Below the pieces are notes generated by a model. That model did not search any database. It was not told the origin of the DNA and saw only the letters and a program-made list of their open reading frames with translations. A DNA stretch of 64,000 nucleotides, from the NCBI GenBank assembly GCA_029834535.1, contig JAQMWT010000432.1:62001-126000 (forward strand), written 5' to 3'. Origin of the DNA: Chrysophaeum taylorii (Eukaryota; Sar; Pelagophyceae; Pelagomonadales; Pelagomonadaceae). The number at the start of each line of letters is the position of its first letter. Positions within the stretch are counted from its first letter, which is position 1. Below are positions 1-10,613 of the stretch, piece by piece. The position numbers and the translations under genes were made by a program.

Positions 1-1
1 T

Positions 2-883
2 ATCGAAACGAGAACCATCGCTTTCTTCCCGAGGCTCGAAACGACCGAAGAAAAGGCGACCCACAAGGGCAAGGAGCTCTTTCTCGACATGAAGTGCAGC
101 AATAACGCCGCTAGAATCAGGCTCTGGCTCAACATCGCTACCGACAGGGTCGAGGAGCGTCGCGGCAGCGTCGACGACCGCATCCAGACCCGCGTTGTCG
201 AGTATCCCGACCTCGCCACGGACGCCTTTCAGCGCATCAACCCGCTCAAAAAAGTACCCGCGCTCGTCCGCCACGACGGCGCGACCGTCTTCGAGTCGCA
301 GGTTATCCTCAACTACTTGGAAGACAAGTACGGAAACCGCGCCTTTACCTTGGACACCCCCGAGGAGCGACAGGTCGCCGATCTCATGGTCCGCTGCCAC
401 GACATATACGTCGCCTCCCCAAATTGCACCGCCGCCGGCTTCAGTCATTGCCAGGGGAGCATGTACCTCAGCGCCGAGTGGCACGGCGAGCGCCGCGGCA
501 TGACGCCCGCCTCGCGTGCTGCCAAGCTCGAGGAATTGTGGAAACAAGTCACCTTTCTCGACAGGTACCTCGTCGGCGACCCCTTCCTCGCGGGAAAACA
601 CGTCTCCTTGGCCGACCTCACCTGGTACCCGACCTGCTGCTTCATGGAGTACATGCTCCCCAGAGTCTTTGGCTGGCCCCAGCTCTTTGACCACGAGAGC
701 GAACACACGCCCACCCCCAGACTCGCCCAATGGTTCAACTTCGCGACCAACGCAGACCCGGCCTTTGCCGCCGTCCGAACCACCATCCTCGACTATTGGC
801 GCGATATGGACGAAAAAGGCCAGTTCGACCCGATCGTCAACGAGATCAAAAACGCGCCCAACTTCAAGTGGCTCTACCCCTAG
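2..883 (+). CDS. Glutathione S-transferase-like protein, 5' end outside window
   Basis: The frame is open from the first bases of the window, so the gene begins further left; at least 293 residues are visible. The start of the visible part reads as a thioredoxin-fold GST N-terminal domain (ELFLDMKCSNNAARIRLWLN, then a NPLKKVPALVRHDG segment containing the cis-proline, then FESQVILNYLEDKYG, the glutathione gamma-glutamyl contact motif). An all-helical C-terminal domain follows, including the FLAGKHVSLADLTWYPT helix that is typical of the GST family (LAGDxxSxAD). Family knowledge predicts a soluble dimeric enzyme conjugating glutathione to electrophiles, or an isomerase or dehalogenase relative. 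The substrate cannot be inferred. A first internal Met lies at 89, but it falls inside the conserved fold and is unlikely to be the start. The stop is TAG at 881-883. Confidence 0.85.
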   Translation: METRTIAFFPRLETTEEKATHKGKELFLDMKCSNNAARIRLWLNIATDRVEERRGSVDDRIQTRVVEYPDLATDAFQRINPLKKVPALVRHDGATVFESQVILNYLEDKYGNRAFTLDTPEERQVADLMVRCHDIYVASPNCTAAGFSHCQGSMYLSAEWHGERRGMTPASRAAKLEELWKQVTFLDRYLVGDPFLAGKHVSLADLTWYPTCCFMEYMLPRVFGWPQLFDHESEHTPTPRLAQWFNFATNADPAFAAVRTTILDYWRDMDEKGQFDPIVNEIKNAPNFKWLYP

Positions 884-918
884 GTCCCACATTCCGCTCC
901 GACCCTTGCGTCCTTTTC

Positions 919-963
<45 letters not shown>

Positions 964-1752
964 CTGTGTCCATCATCGTCTGTACTCGCGATGCCTTCGA
1001 ACCCCTGCGCTCCGTTTGCTTCATTTTTCAGACACAGACGCCACACCTGGCCGCCGCGAGGCACCTCGATATGCCCACCCTCCTTCGTTGTATGATTTAA
1101 TAGCGTTATTGGTGTTGTTTTTGTTGTTTTTTTTGTTGTTAATGCAGGCTCAAAGTGCTAGGATTTTTTTTTTGACGTGCGCGCAGAGGAGGGGATCCAA
1201 GCACAACGGACAGCGAGGAAAGGTATAGTAATAATAAGTGTGCTCCGAATGCGTCCTATGAACGAAGTTATTGCGAGGCAAAAGATAAGCAGCGTGCGGC
1301 GCCCGTCGCAGCTTCTCCTTTTTCTTCTCTCGGAGAGCGACATTGTCTCGGTCGATCAAGCTTCCGTTGCTCTCTTTGCCTCTTGCGGCAGCTGGTCGAT
1401 GGGCAATTTAAAGCACTACTCCTGTAGCTCGTAAGTTGTGTGCCCGTGTGAGGAAGGTCTGCTGCTTCTGGTGCTTATGATGCCGGTGCACCACGCAACG
1501 ATCTGCGGTTTAGGGGCAATGTGGTTCAACGACCAGCAACCGCCAAATGCAACACGCATGACGCAACATTATTCACGTGCCTAGGAAGTCGTGATGCTTC
1601 AGCCGTAGAGGAGTTCGAAAGGAGGGACCTCGACCACCGCTGCACAACCCATACCCCTGCAAATCAAGGAAGTTTTGACTGGAGACAGTCACTACAGAGC
1701 CCATGAATGGCATGATAACATATGAACAAAGTTGTTCGTTGATAATAACACA
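884..1752. other. Gene-free stretch with a CTG microsatellite
   Basis: No coding region is supported. The part next to the GST gene is its probable 3' untranslated region and holds a (CTG)n tract. Further right the sequence is T-rich and unstructured until the repeat array near 1756. Confidence 0.5.
920..961 (+). repeat. (CTG)n trinucleotide microsatellite, about 14 units
   Basis: An uninterrupted CTG/CAG run lies about 40 bases after the GST stop codon, so it is probably in the 3' UTR. It gives spurious poly-Ala, poly-Cys and poly-Leu reading frames. Confidence 0.95.
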
Positions 1753-1755
1753 AAC

Positions 1756-2098
1756 AAGTGCAGGCCAGTAAGTTCGCCAGCAAGTTCACCTGGTCCCAAT
1801 CTCTAACCCCAGTAAGTTCACCTGGTCCCAGTAAGTTCACCTAGTCCCAATCTCTAACCCCAGTAAGTTCGGCGTAAGCCCACTCGTGCTCACATCCACT
1901 CACCCCACTCTCCTTCGAGCTCGTCGCTCTCACCTCCGCCAATCTAAGCTGCTTTGATCCGTACACGCCGCTAGCCTTTGCGTTCACTCTAAAAACCCCA
2001 GTAAGTTCACTTGGTCCCAGTAAGTTCACCTGGTCACTAAGTTCACCTAGTCCCAATCTCAAACCCCAGTAAGTTCACGTGGTCCCAGTAAGTTCAAC
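1756..2098 (-). repeat. Array of GTGAACTTACTGG-type short repeats (left)
   Basis: On the minus strand a motif close to CCAGGTGAACTTACTGGGA recurs roughly ten times at irregular 15-45 base spacing. The array is interrupted by a conserved block of about 120 bases at roughly 1870-1995. The same array and the same block recur at 17178-17530, so it belongs to the mobile unit rather than being simple slippage. Confidence 0.85.
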
Positions 2099-2732
2099 TA
2101 CAGTGCGCGTGTAGACGCCGGGAGGGGGCTTATCGGTATTGCGCAGCACGTGTGGGGTAGGGTGGAGCCGTCGACTCAGAAGAGGATATCCTCGGGGTTG
2201 CCGATCGACAGAGAGCCACGTAGAGCTGGACGTGGCAGAAGACGGGCTTCGCCAAGAGGACGCCGACCTCGCGGGGCGTCTGGCCCTGGCTCTTGGTGAT
2301 CGTTTGGCGTCGGCGGGCCTTACGGGATACAGGTTGGAGGAGCCTCGGTGACAACGACACGATCGATCATGTATCTGGTACCGTTGCAGTGGCCGTGCGA
2401 CGGGTCGAGGTTGCGAAGACATTAAGCTCGCGATCAAAGAAAGCATGCCGTTGGTTTTCAGGGAGTTGAAAACTCTACTGTAAAGAGCGAGGCGTCGTCT
2501 TCCGACCTAGCCTAGTCAGTCGAAAAGAACTCCGAAGCCTCGTCTCCGGGAAAAAAAGGCCGCGGTCATGCGCGCGTTGTCAGCATCGACAACATCGTTT
2601 CGAAGGGGCGTGAGAATGGCGCGCTGAAAGAGCCGCCGCGGGTCGTGGAAATAGTCTGCGAGGTCGCCGTAGACGGCTTGGAGGATCAATGTGTGGCTCG
2701 CGGGCCCACCTGATCCTTACCCTAAATCGAGG

Positions 2733-2782
2733 GACAAACAGACAGACAGACAGACAGACAAACAAACAAACAGACAAACATC
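2733..2782 (+). repeat. (GACA)n / (AACA)n tetranucleotide tract
   Basis: A degenerate GACA/AACA run lies at the inner edge of the left Helitron copy. A shorter version (GTTTGTCTGTTTG) is present in the right copy near 16330-16345, so the tract predates the duplication. Confidence 0.85.
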
Positions 2783-3016
2783 TGTCGATTAGTAGTTAGG
2801 ACAAACCGACGACGGCAACCCGTAACAAGCAGGAAAAATCCTATTTTAACATAATGCATGAAACAATCATAAGATCGAAGCAGAAAAGTTATACAATATT
2901 TTAAATGCAACTTTATTCAGAGTCGTTTTTTGCGTGTTTTTGGAGTGATCTACGGCAGCCCCAGAACGGCCACTCACCTGCAACACACACAACGAACGCT
3001 CCTAGGCGCGAGAACG

Positions 3017-6000
3017 ATGCTCGTCCTGGCGTCGATCGCGTTCGGCGTGGCGGCGCAAAATCTCTCCGCGACGCTCGCACCGACGTCCGCCACATGTGGT
3101 CCATTGCTGGAGAAGGCACAGTTTGAAGCCTCAGGGGGCTCGGTGCTCGTCGAGTACACCTCGGCAACAGATCAGGGCGGAAGTCCGGCAGGGACGAAGT
3201 TTGGGTGCGATACGCTTCTGGATTTTGCCGGGGCCAGCTCCGCATTGTGCTACTGGATTGATGCTCGGCGCGTTTCTGCCGCGGTCAGCGAGAGCGTCGA
3301 GCTCGTTCCCGGAAAAAACATCACGCAGCGCGCCGGACTGTTGTGCCCAGCGGAATCAGAGCCGTGCAACGATTGCCTCGCGCCCGCGTCGACCACAGTC
3401 GTCCTGGCTTCGGAAGCTCCGGCCGAGTTATCCGTCGTCTTGCAGGCGCCCGCGACGGTAGCCGCGGGCCAAGGTCTCAACGTAAGCGCGCGGCAGTCGA
3501 CGGGTCTCGGCGGCCGCGACCCGCAAGCGTACGAGTGGTCGGTGGACAACCAAACTGTCGAAACGACGACGTGGTACGAACTGAGTCTGAACAGTTCCGA
3601 TTTAGAGCAATGGTCGAGCACGACAGTGCGCGCGTCGCTCCGCGTGAAAAACTTTCTCGGCGTCGAGGCGACGGAGTGGATCGACATCGAGTTGAGCGAG
3701 ACGCGCGAGCTTCCCTACGTGTACGTGCGTGGTCCTCGGCGCCGGAAAGTGTCCCGCTGGCGAGAAATCGAGCTAAACGCACGGGGTGCTGCAACGTCGT
3801 GCACTAATCGAAGCCAGATCGAGCGCGGAATCGATTACGAGTTTCACTTTTTTCGGGTCGTCGGCGACTCGCTCGAGGCAACGCCAGAGCTGGAGAACAC
3901 GGCGCGCGACCCCCGTGCCTTCATCCTCCCGGCGTACTCTCTCGAGGTCAACGAGACATACTCGCTCGTGGCAACAGCGATCGATCGTAATTTAACGATC
4001 AGCAACAGCGCGACGGCGACGCTCTTCGTCGAGCCTTCCGACTCGGTGGTGGCCGTAATCGAGGGAGGAAACCGGACCGTTGCGCGATCCGCAGAGCCAA
4101 CCGTGACTTTGTCGGGGGCGAGCTCGTTCGATCCAGACGTTGAAGATTTGCTTGGAGCAGAGGCCGGCCTCGTTTTTGATTGGTCGTGCGAAGCGCCTCC
4201 GAACGTCGCCGCCCCCCGGTCGGTCGTCGGGTGTGCGGCGAGTCTCGAGTCCGACGGCGCGTACCTCACGCTGGATCCGCTCTCATTCAATGCCACCACG
4301 TACACGTTCGTGTTGCGCGTGACTGACTCCAACAATGCACGCGAAGCGACGGCGACGGCGACTTTAGACTTCGTCGACGCGGAGGTGGCGTCGCCCGTAT
4401 TGTCGCTCGAACCTCGGACGTCGTCGGCGCTCGCGGGGCAGCGAGTTAGTGTTCGAGGCGTGGTGACCGACAATGGTGGTGGTGCTTCGAAGATCAACGC
4501 ATCGTGGTCGATCGACGACGACAGCGAGCTCAAGAACGACGTGAGCTTTCGAGAAGCCGCGTTGACCGCGCTCGAGGTGACATCATCATCGTTCGGCGGC
4601 ACGACGAATCGCACAGTTTCCCTCGTCCTAGCGCCAAACACGTTAGTGCCTCGAGCAACGTACCGGTTTCGCCTTAGCGCCATTTCCGTCGAGGCAGTCG
4701 ACGATGCATCTCGTTATCATAGCGAAGCAACAGTCGACGTCGTCGTCGCCGCGCCCCCAGACGCGGGTCGGCTCGACGTGAGTCCGAACGTAGGCTTTGC
4801 CGTGACGACTGAATTCGAGCTGGAAGCCCGTGCGTTCGCAACGTCCGAGCCGCCGCTCCGGTTCCGCTTCGAGACGAGAGATGGGGGCTCTCTACTCAAA
4901 GTACTGCAAACGGCAACCCCGGAACCGAGAAGTCCCGCGTTCCTCGCCGAGGCCGATCCCGCCGAGCTCGCGTGCGTCGCGGTCGACGCCCTCGGCGCGA
5001 CCGCAGAAGCATCCGCAAACGCGACCGTTCTTCCATACGCCGGCGGCGCCATCGAAGTTGACGCGTCCAACTCAATCCAAGTAGCAGAGACGTTCTACGA
5101 TAAGGACGCCGTGTGCCAACAGGCTATCGCGACCGCGACGGCGAGCGATGGAGCCGAGGTCCGTAACTTGCTGGTAGCCGCGCTTATCGAGATTTGGGAG
5201 GTCTACGATTTTTTCAACGACCAACTCGCCGCCTACGCATCCGCTCTGCGCGCTCCGATGGATACGCCGGAAGACTTGTCGGTGGATATTTCGGCGAGTT
5301 CTTTGCAGCAGGCCCGCGACGTGATTTTTCGCTTGTCGACTCTCGGCGTTGACTCGGAACTCGACGATTTGTCGGCGACTGACCTCTCGTTCGTTTTCTC
5401 AAACATTCTTAACACAGCACTTTTTACGAACGCGAGCGAATACGACAATCTCGAAGATACCGTCGTTACCGATCGCCTCGACGTGGATTCGAATTACGAG
5501 CCCAAGAATGCAACAGCAATTCTCTCCGAAGCCGTTGACCTGATCGCGGCCGCCCGCCTACGCGATCGAGCGTCTGGTGAGGATGCCGACTTAATCACGA
5601 CGCCAAACTTGCGGATCGCGACTCGACGCTCGTCGGCCGACGAACCCGCGACGCTCGACCTTTTTTCTGGTGGTGGCGGAGAGGCGACTACGAGGCGCCG
5701 ATTTCTCAACGAAAAAGAGGCACCATCCGCCTCGACGACGACGACCGGTCGCGTACTCGTCCCGGCTATGACCGAACCCGCTGACCTGGCGCTGAGCGAG
5801 TTTGGTACGAATCCTCACCGGCTCGAGCCGAACGGCGAGCCCCTCGTCGGTTCAGTTATGCGCTTTGAATGGACGTCGGTGGAGGAAACCGAGACGATTT
5901 CTTCTTCCGAGAACGCGACCTCCTCTGTTGTGATCGTTGTCCCTGCGAATCGGACGACGATTGTCGAGAACGAGCGAGCGAACGTAACTTTGGTTTGCCC

Positions 6001-8980
6001 TTGGAATTATCTAGGCACGGTGAGTTATGTATTGCCTCGCGATACTATCTCAATCAATGAGGAGTGCCTTAGGTGACTGCTTTATGTCCGCTTGACAACT
6101 CGACCGTCGTCTTCAACTGCAACAAAACGCGCGATTACCAGGAGATCACCGTCGGCTGCGGCAACGCGTCGTCTCGAGCTTGCGTGAACTGGCGCTCTGG
6201 GTCCCAACAATGGGTTCAGGAGTCGTGCGTGAGAGACGCTTCGCGGTCCACCGACGAAGAAGACTACTGCGTCTGTGACGTTATTAGAGACAGTCCCGCG
6301 GTCGACTACTCGACGACCGAAAGAATAGAGGCGTACGCTAAGTCCGTGCTCCGCGAGTTCGCTGGAAGTGGCTTCAATTTGAGACGTTCGCGGGTGATGA
6401 TCATCTTCCTTTGCGTCTTTGTCGGCCTTTCGGCGCTCCTCGTGTGAGTCCTGTCGTGTTTCGTTCGCGGCAAATACACACGCGATTCTTCTTATTCTTC
6501 TTCTTCTTCTTCTTCGTAGGATCTTCGGCCGAGCGGTTGACTCGAAGGATCAAAAAAAGTTTGGCGCACCTCCTGAGGAGGCTGTACTAGATCATTATGC
6601 CATCGTCGGCGCGCGGCCGCCGCCGCAATGCGAGAACAAGACCGGCGAGATGCTGGAAATTGAAGCGGACGTCGTACGGCCGCACGAAAGTCAGTCGAGC
6701 TCGAGCGCGGTGCGTATCTCGAGATCTGAAAGACTTCGAGAGCAAGCCCGCGTTCTATTGCGTCGACTCGTCATCTCAGATGTCCCCAACGCCGACCGCC
6801 CGTGGTGGAGACGCTTTCTCATGGTTCTCTGGGATCAGCACCCGTTCTGTTCCGCGTTCAGACGCGATATCGTACGTTTGCGATCACTTCGCGCGTTCGC
6901 TCTCAGTGTGGAATGTATCCTCCTTATGACGGCCGTGGCACTCGAGCAACGTTTCGAGTACCCAAACCCTGGATGTAACAAGCGCAAGTCTCTCGAGCGC
7001 TGCCACAAGTTCAAGAACATAAGCGGTCGAAAAATGTGCGTTTATTGCCTCGACGCGAGGCGCCGCCGCCGCCGCCGAGGCTTACGTCGCGTAGCGCAGG
7101 TGCAAGTGGTCGCAGGATTCTGGTGACTGCGCCTACCGCGGTCCTCCGGCAGACAACTTCTACACGATCGAGCACTTCGCCGTGGTATTTATTGCCACTA
7201 TGATCGTCGTACCTTGCGTCATTCTCTTCGAGTGGGCGTGTATTGGCGTGCTCGCGCGAGCATCAGCTACGCATCACCTCGGTTGCTCAGCCTTCTGCTG
7301 CATGGCGTCTATCGAGACGAGTGGTGGCGGACCCGCAGCCGCAGACGACAGCAGGTCTGCCTGTCCCACGGAAGAGACCACCACGATAAACGGCATCGTT
7401 AATAACGCTCGAGAGAGCAAGACTAGCGACGCGACAGCAATCCGAAAAAAAAACGTGAAACATGATGTCATCATCCGGAATCCGAAATTCGGTCGACGGC
7501 AATCTTTGCCCGAGGTGCGTTGTTGTAGTAATAAGCTGAGAGAAGAAGCACGAGTGCCGTACGTTTGTTTGTGCGCGCGCAGATCGACCGCGAAGACGGC
7601 GTGTCGGTTCTTCGGACAATCCCAGACGAGCCCTTGAGCAAGACCCAACCGTTGAAGAGGCGTCTGCGTCATTTCCGTACGCTAGGGGCTGGCTCCGACG
7701 ACGTGTCTCTCCTCGCCGAGGCGCGCGCGCTCGCTCCGGACGTCAGTCTGGCCGTACTCGCGCGACGCGACGAGCTGCGGGCAGCCATGCGACGAGCACA
7801 CGCACTCTCCAATCCACGCGGCCGCCGAATGTCTTTCATTCTTTGTCGGTTAGAAGAAGATCTGGCGGCCAGGTGGGGCATCGTGCCCGACAATAACGTC
7901 TTCCTAGACCACGTGAGCCTGATCGTGTTCAAGCATCTCCGCGTCGCGCGCCTCTGGCGCCAGCAACTCGAGCAGATTCCGGATAAGGAGCTCCGTGCTC
8001 TCTGGGTTGCAAACAAAGCGCAACTACGCCGTCACCTTCGCGCCTCCGAGCGTCGCGTGTATGAGCAAGCTTACTTGCGCGAGCTCGCGACGACGCGCGT
8101 TTTCACGGAGCCGAGTAGAATGATGTTCTTCGTCGCTCTCGGCGTGACGCTCGCGGCGGTCGCGCTGCCAATTCTCTACTTGGCGTCATTCGCGAGCAAC
8201 GTTGGTCGTCGAGGTACGCACGCATTCTTCGTCGATTTCGCTTTTGAGGCAATTCTTTTCTTTGGAATCGTGATCCCTATTTCGGTGGTGTGTCAATTCG
8301 CGCTCTTTCCTTCCCTCGTCGTTCAGAAGATTGAACACCTTGCCACGATTCCCGAAGATACGACGACGCAGTTCCCGTATTCCACGCCCTTGAATGAAGA
8401 CGCGCTTGACTACCTGCTAGACGAGTTGCCCGCCTTGAGCGAAAGCCTCCTCGGCCTCGGGTGGACTCCTGGCCGTAACGACCTCGCTACGCGCTCCAGC
8501 AGGCCACCGTTGTACAACAGTGATGTAGATGATGACGACGACATGAGTCTAATATCTCGGTCGACATTTGCGCAACCCTCGAGCGTCGGGGTACGACGTG
8601 ACGTCTCGTTTGAACAACTCGAAGAAATATACGGCCGCTTGTCTTGGCGGCCCCTTTGGACAACGAGCTGCGCCCTGAGATGCGTCATTGGCTACATCTC
8701 GCTGCCACCACTTCTCCAAGAGCTGGCTGTGCAGGAGTCCGCTCTCGCCATTCCGCTCGTAGCTTTTGCAGCGATAAAAGTGACGAGCGAACGAGACGAG
8801 CCAAACGCATTCTACGTCATCGTTGGTGCTCTCGTCATTACCTGGGGTGGTCTCTTTACGTGTGGCTACATTTTTGAAACACTGCACAGGTGCGCCCACC
8901 GCAGGCGCAAAGTGTGTCAGGAACACATTACCCAGTCGCTCGCTCGGAACTTCGCCGCAGACGCGAGTCCGGCAACATAA
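3017..8980 (+). CDS. REJ-domain, GPS-like multi-pass receptor (polycystin-1-like)
   Basis: Five exons are inferred: 3017-6019, 6073-6443, 6520-7035, 7100-7514 and 7583-8980. The introns of 53, 76, 64 and 68 bp all have GT..AG ends and preserve the frame, giving 1900 residues. MLVLASIAFGVAAQ is a signal peptide, which is why the ATG at 3017 is preferred. About residues 160-480 resemble the REJ domain (repeated Ig-like beta segments; DPRAFILPAYSLEVNETYSL). A Cys/Trp cluster near 1037-1066 (CVNWRSGSQQWVQESC, CVC) resembles a GPS/GAIN stalk but lacks the usual HLT/S cleavage triplet. TM1 lies near 1108-1126, with further hydrophobic segments near 1248, 1324, 1615, 1650-1683, 1798-1830 and 1844-1866. 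No polycystin pore or PLAT domain was recognised. In the family, such proteins are large surface sensors or fertilisation receptors; the role here is inferred. Confidence 0.72.
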
Positions 8981-9490
8981 ACGAAAGGTCGTCGATATTA
9001 AAATCTTGTCCTCGTGAAGCTGCTGCTGGGGGAAAAGCATTTCCCCTAGCGACGATAAGAAGCGACAGGAGGGATCCCCCGGCACAACGAGTTTTGTCTG
9101 TCTGCGCGTGCGCGACAATCTTTAACAGGAATATACGGAGAAGAGTTTCGTATTGCTTGTGCGTGAAGAGAAGACCCCTTTTGACTCAGATGGTGACAAG
9201 CGCACTACACGATGTCCGCTCGGGTGCGCTCTGGAAGAACGATAGCTAGACGCGCACGTGTACGCTCCTGTATTTGTGTGACGCCGCGACTGTTTGTTTC
9301 GAGCGACGTTGAGCTCGTCTGGGAACACCACAGGATGGATACAACAGGCAATGCACCCCGAGCTGGGGAACTGGAGTTATGGGGAGGGCCGCGAGAAGGG
9401 CGTGAATAATGATAAGGTCGCGGTCGTGGTCGCCCTTCGTCTTTTTAGAACTCTTTTCCGAAGGTAATCCACTTTTACTTGCATGCGCCT
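8981..9490. other. Gene-free stretch
   Basis: No coding region, RNA gene or repeat could be supported. The first part is presumably the 3' UTR of the REJ-type gene. Confidence 0.4.
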
Positions 9491-9736
9491 CTAGGGAAAG
9501 TAGGCGCAGGCTGCGCTGGTGAAAAGGTACGAAAAAGCCATATCGCAGCACGTGTGGCCGAGCGTCGCGCGCATCTCTTCGATCTGAGCTCGGGTATCTG
9601 CGAGCGCGGCCTCGGCTTGGAGGCACGATTCCGTCTTTCGGTCGACCTCCTCCTCGAGGCGACGAACGAGGTCCTCCATCACTAGGTCGTTCTTTTTTTG
9701 CTGGCCGCGGGCATGCTCCTCGGCGTCGCGCAGGAT
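9491..9736 (-). pseudogene. Short coiled-coil coding fragment
   Basis: On the minus strand about 80 codons are open, from just below a stop at 9737-9739 down to 9491. They encode a charged heptad-like helix (for example EDLVRRLEEEVDRKTESCLQ, then EAALADTRAQIEEMRATLG). Its regular helix-forming composition is unlike the surrounding noncoding DNA, so it probably derives from a longer coiled-coil protein. No start context, partner exon or domain could be found. It may be an isolated exon or a relic; no function is assigned. Confidence 0.3.
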
Positions 9737-9778
9737 TCAGCCGGCGGCACGCAATAAGTACACGGTAATAAGTGGGGT

Positions 9779-9809
<31 letters not shown>

Positions 9810-9868
9810 TCAGACCTCTCCCGAGCATGGGAGCCAGGCCGGACCGACAGGAGCCAGTCCGGAATCAC
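9779..9868 (+). repeat. (CTAA)n tract and dispersed repeat, copy 1
   Basis: Seven CTAA units are followed by a segment of about 60 bases with an internal near-duplication (GGGAGCCAGGCCGGAC and GGAGCCAGTCCGGAATCAC). The same arrangement, with fewer CTAA units, is found at 58245-58318, about 48 kb away. Confidence 0.85.
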
Positions 9869-10613
9869 GGGCCTGTAGACGAGGGGCGCCGAAAGGTGGG
9901 TCGGCGGAGAGTGATCATCAAGCTTGTCGCCATGCGACGAGGAGACCGCGATGAGACCGCGATGTGACTGACAACCAACTCGTCGATAACCTTCCGTCTG
10001 CGCCCCCCGGCCATACTACCCCGTCCCACTGCGAACGTTCCGGCTGCCAAGTGGGGTGCTTCTCCTGCAAATGGGGCACAAGCTAGCTGCTGTCTCACCA
10101 GGAATGTCGCCAGACGCATATCTCCAGGGGGCCGGTCGCCTAAAACGAATGAAGCCGAGGCGTCGACGACTACTTTGTTCGCACCAAAGACTGGCAAAGT
10201 AAAAACACTACATGAGAAATATGAGAGTATCACTCCTGGGTGTCAGGGGGTCTGAGTCGAGCGCGAGGAGTAAAGTCAAACTTACCAGTAGGATTATTTG
10301 CGCTGAGAGAGTCGGCATTGAAGGGCTCGTTTCTAATGTGGCTAAAGTTTGTGCCCAAGTCAGGCTGGAGCTGCTACTATACTTCTGCTACTATACTTCA
10401 TACCCACATCTCACAGTTTTACGCAAAAATCGGCGCTTATGGCCTAACACACACACGAGGAGAAGCAATCGTCGCTGCTGCAGATCAGGCGCCGAGGTGT
10501 CCGGTACGCGGACGTGAGCCACACGGAGTGTTAGTCAAGATCCATCGCAGATGGCTGTGGATTTCGCCAAACGCTGGGCGTTGCGCTTGTTCTTTTCGCC
10601 CAAGATGGCGTTA
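9869..10613. other. Gene-free stretch
   Basis: Several open frames of 90-130 codons exist on both strands, but none shows a recognisable motif, a splice-consistent partner or a biased composition. Nothing is annotated here. Confidence 0.35.

Larger units (their letters stand above)
1753..2808 (-). mobile_element. Helitron remnant, left copy (Pif1-type helicase C-terminus)
   Basis: Read on the minus strand from about 2710 to 2139, the translation contains the C-terminal helicase signatures of Helitron Rep/Hel proteins: a VYGDLADYFHDPRRLFQRAI block, then RNLDPSHGHCNGTRYMIDRV, then TITKSQGQTPREVGV and VFCHVQLYVALCRS. These match the known Helitron/Pif1 blocks (CNGTRL, TINKSQGQTL, GQLYVALSRV). 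The parts lie in different frames, so the gene is dead. The HUH replicase domain and the N-terminal half of the helicase are absent. Downstream of the helicase, towards lower coordinates, lies the short-repeat array at 1756-2098. An inverted homologous copy sits at 16300-17533. The left copy keeps a few codons that the right copy has lost, and vice versa. Ends are approximate, judged from where the two copies stop matching. Confidence 0.75.

Noticed and set aside
920-961. Poly-Ala/poly-Leu peptide encoded by the CTG tract
   Set aside because: It lies after the GST stop codon, and the frames that contain it have no other coding character.
1756-2098. CRISPR-like array
   Set aside because: Repeat units are short, variable and irregularly spaced, the host is eukaryotic and no cas genes are present; the array belongs to the Helitron remnant.
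2930-3016. Upstream extension of the REJ-type protein
   Set aside because: The extension starts at TTG, not ATG, and would bury the signal peptide; the ATG at 3017 gives a normal leader.
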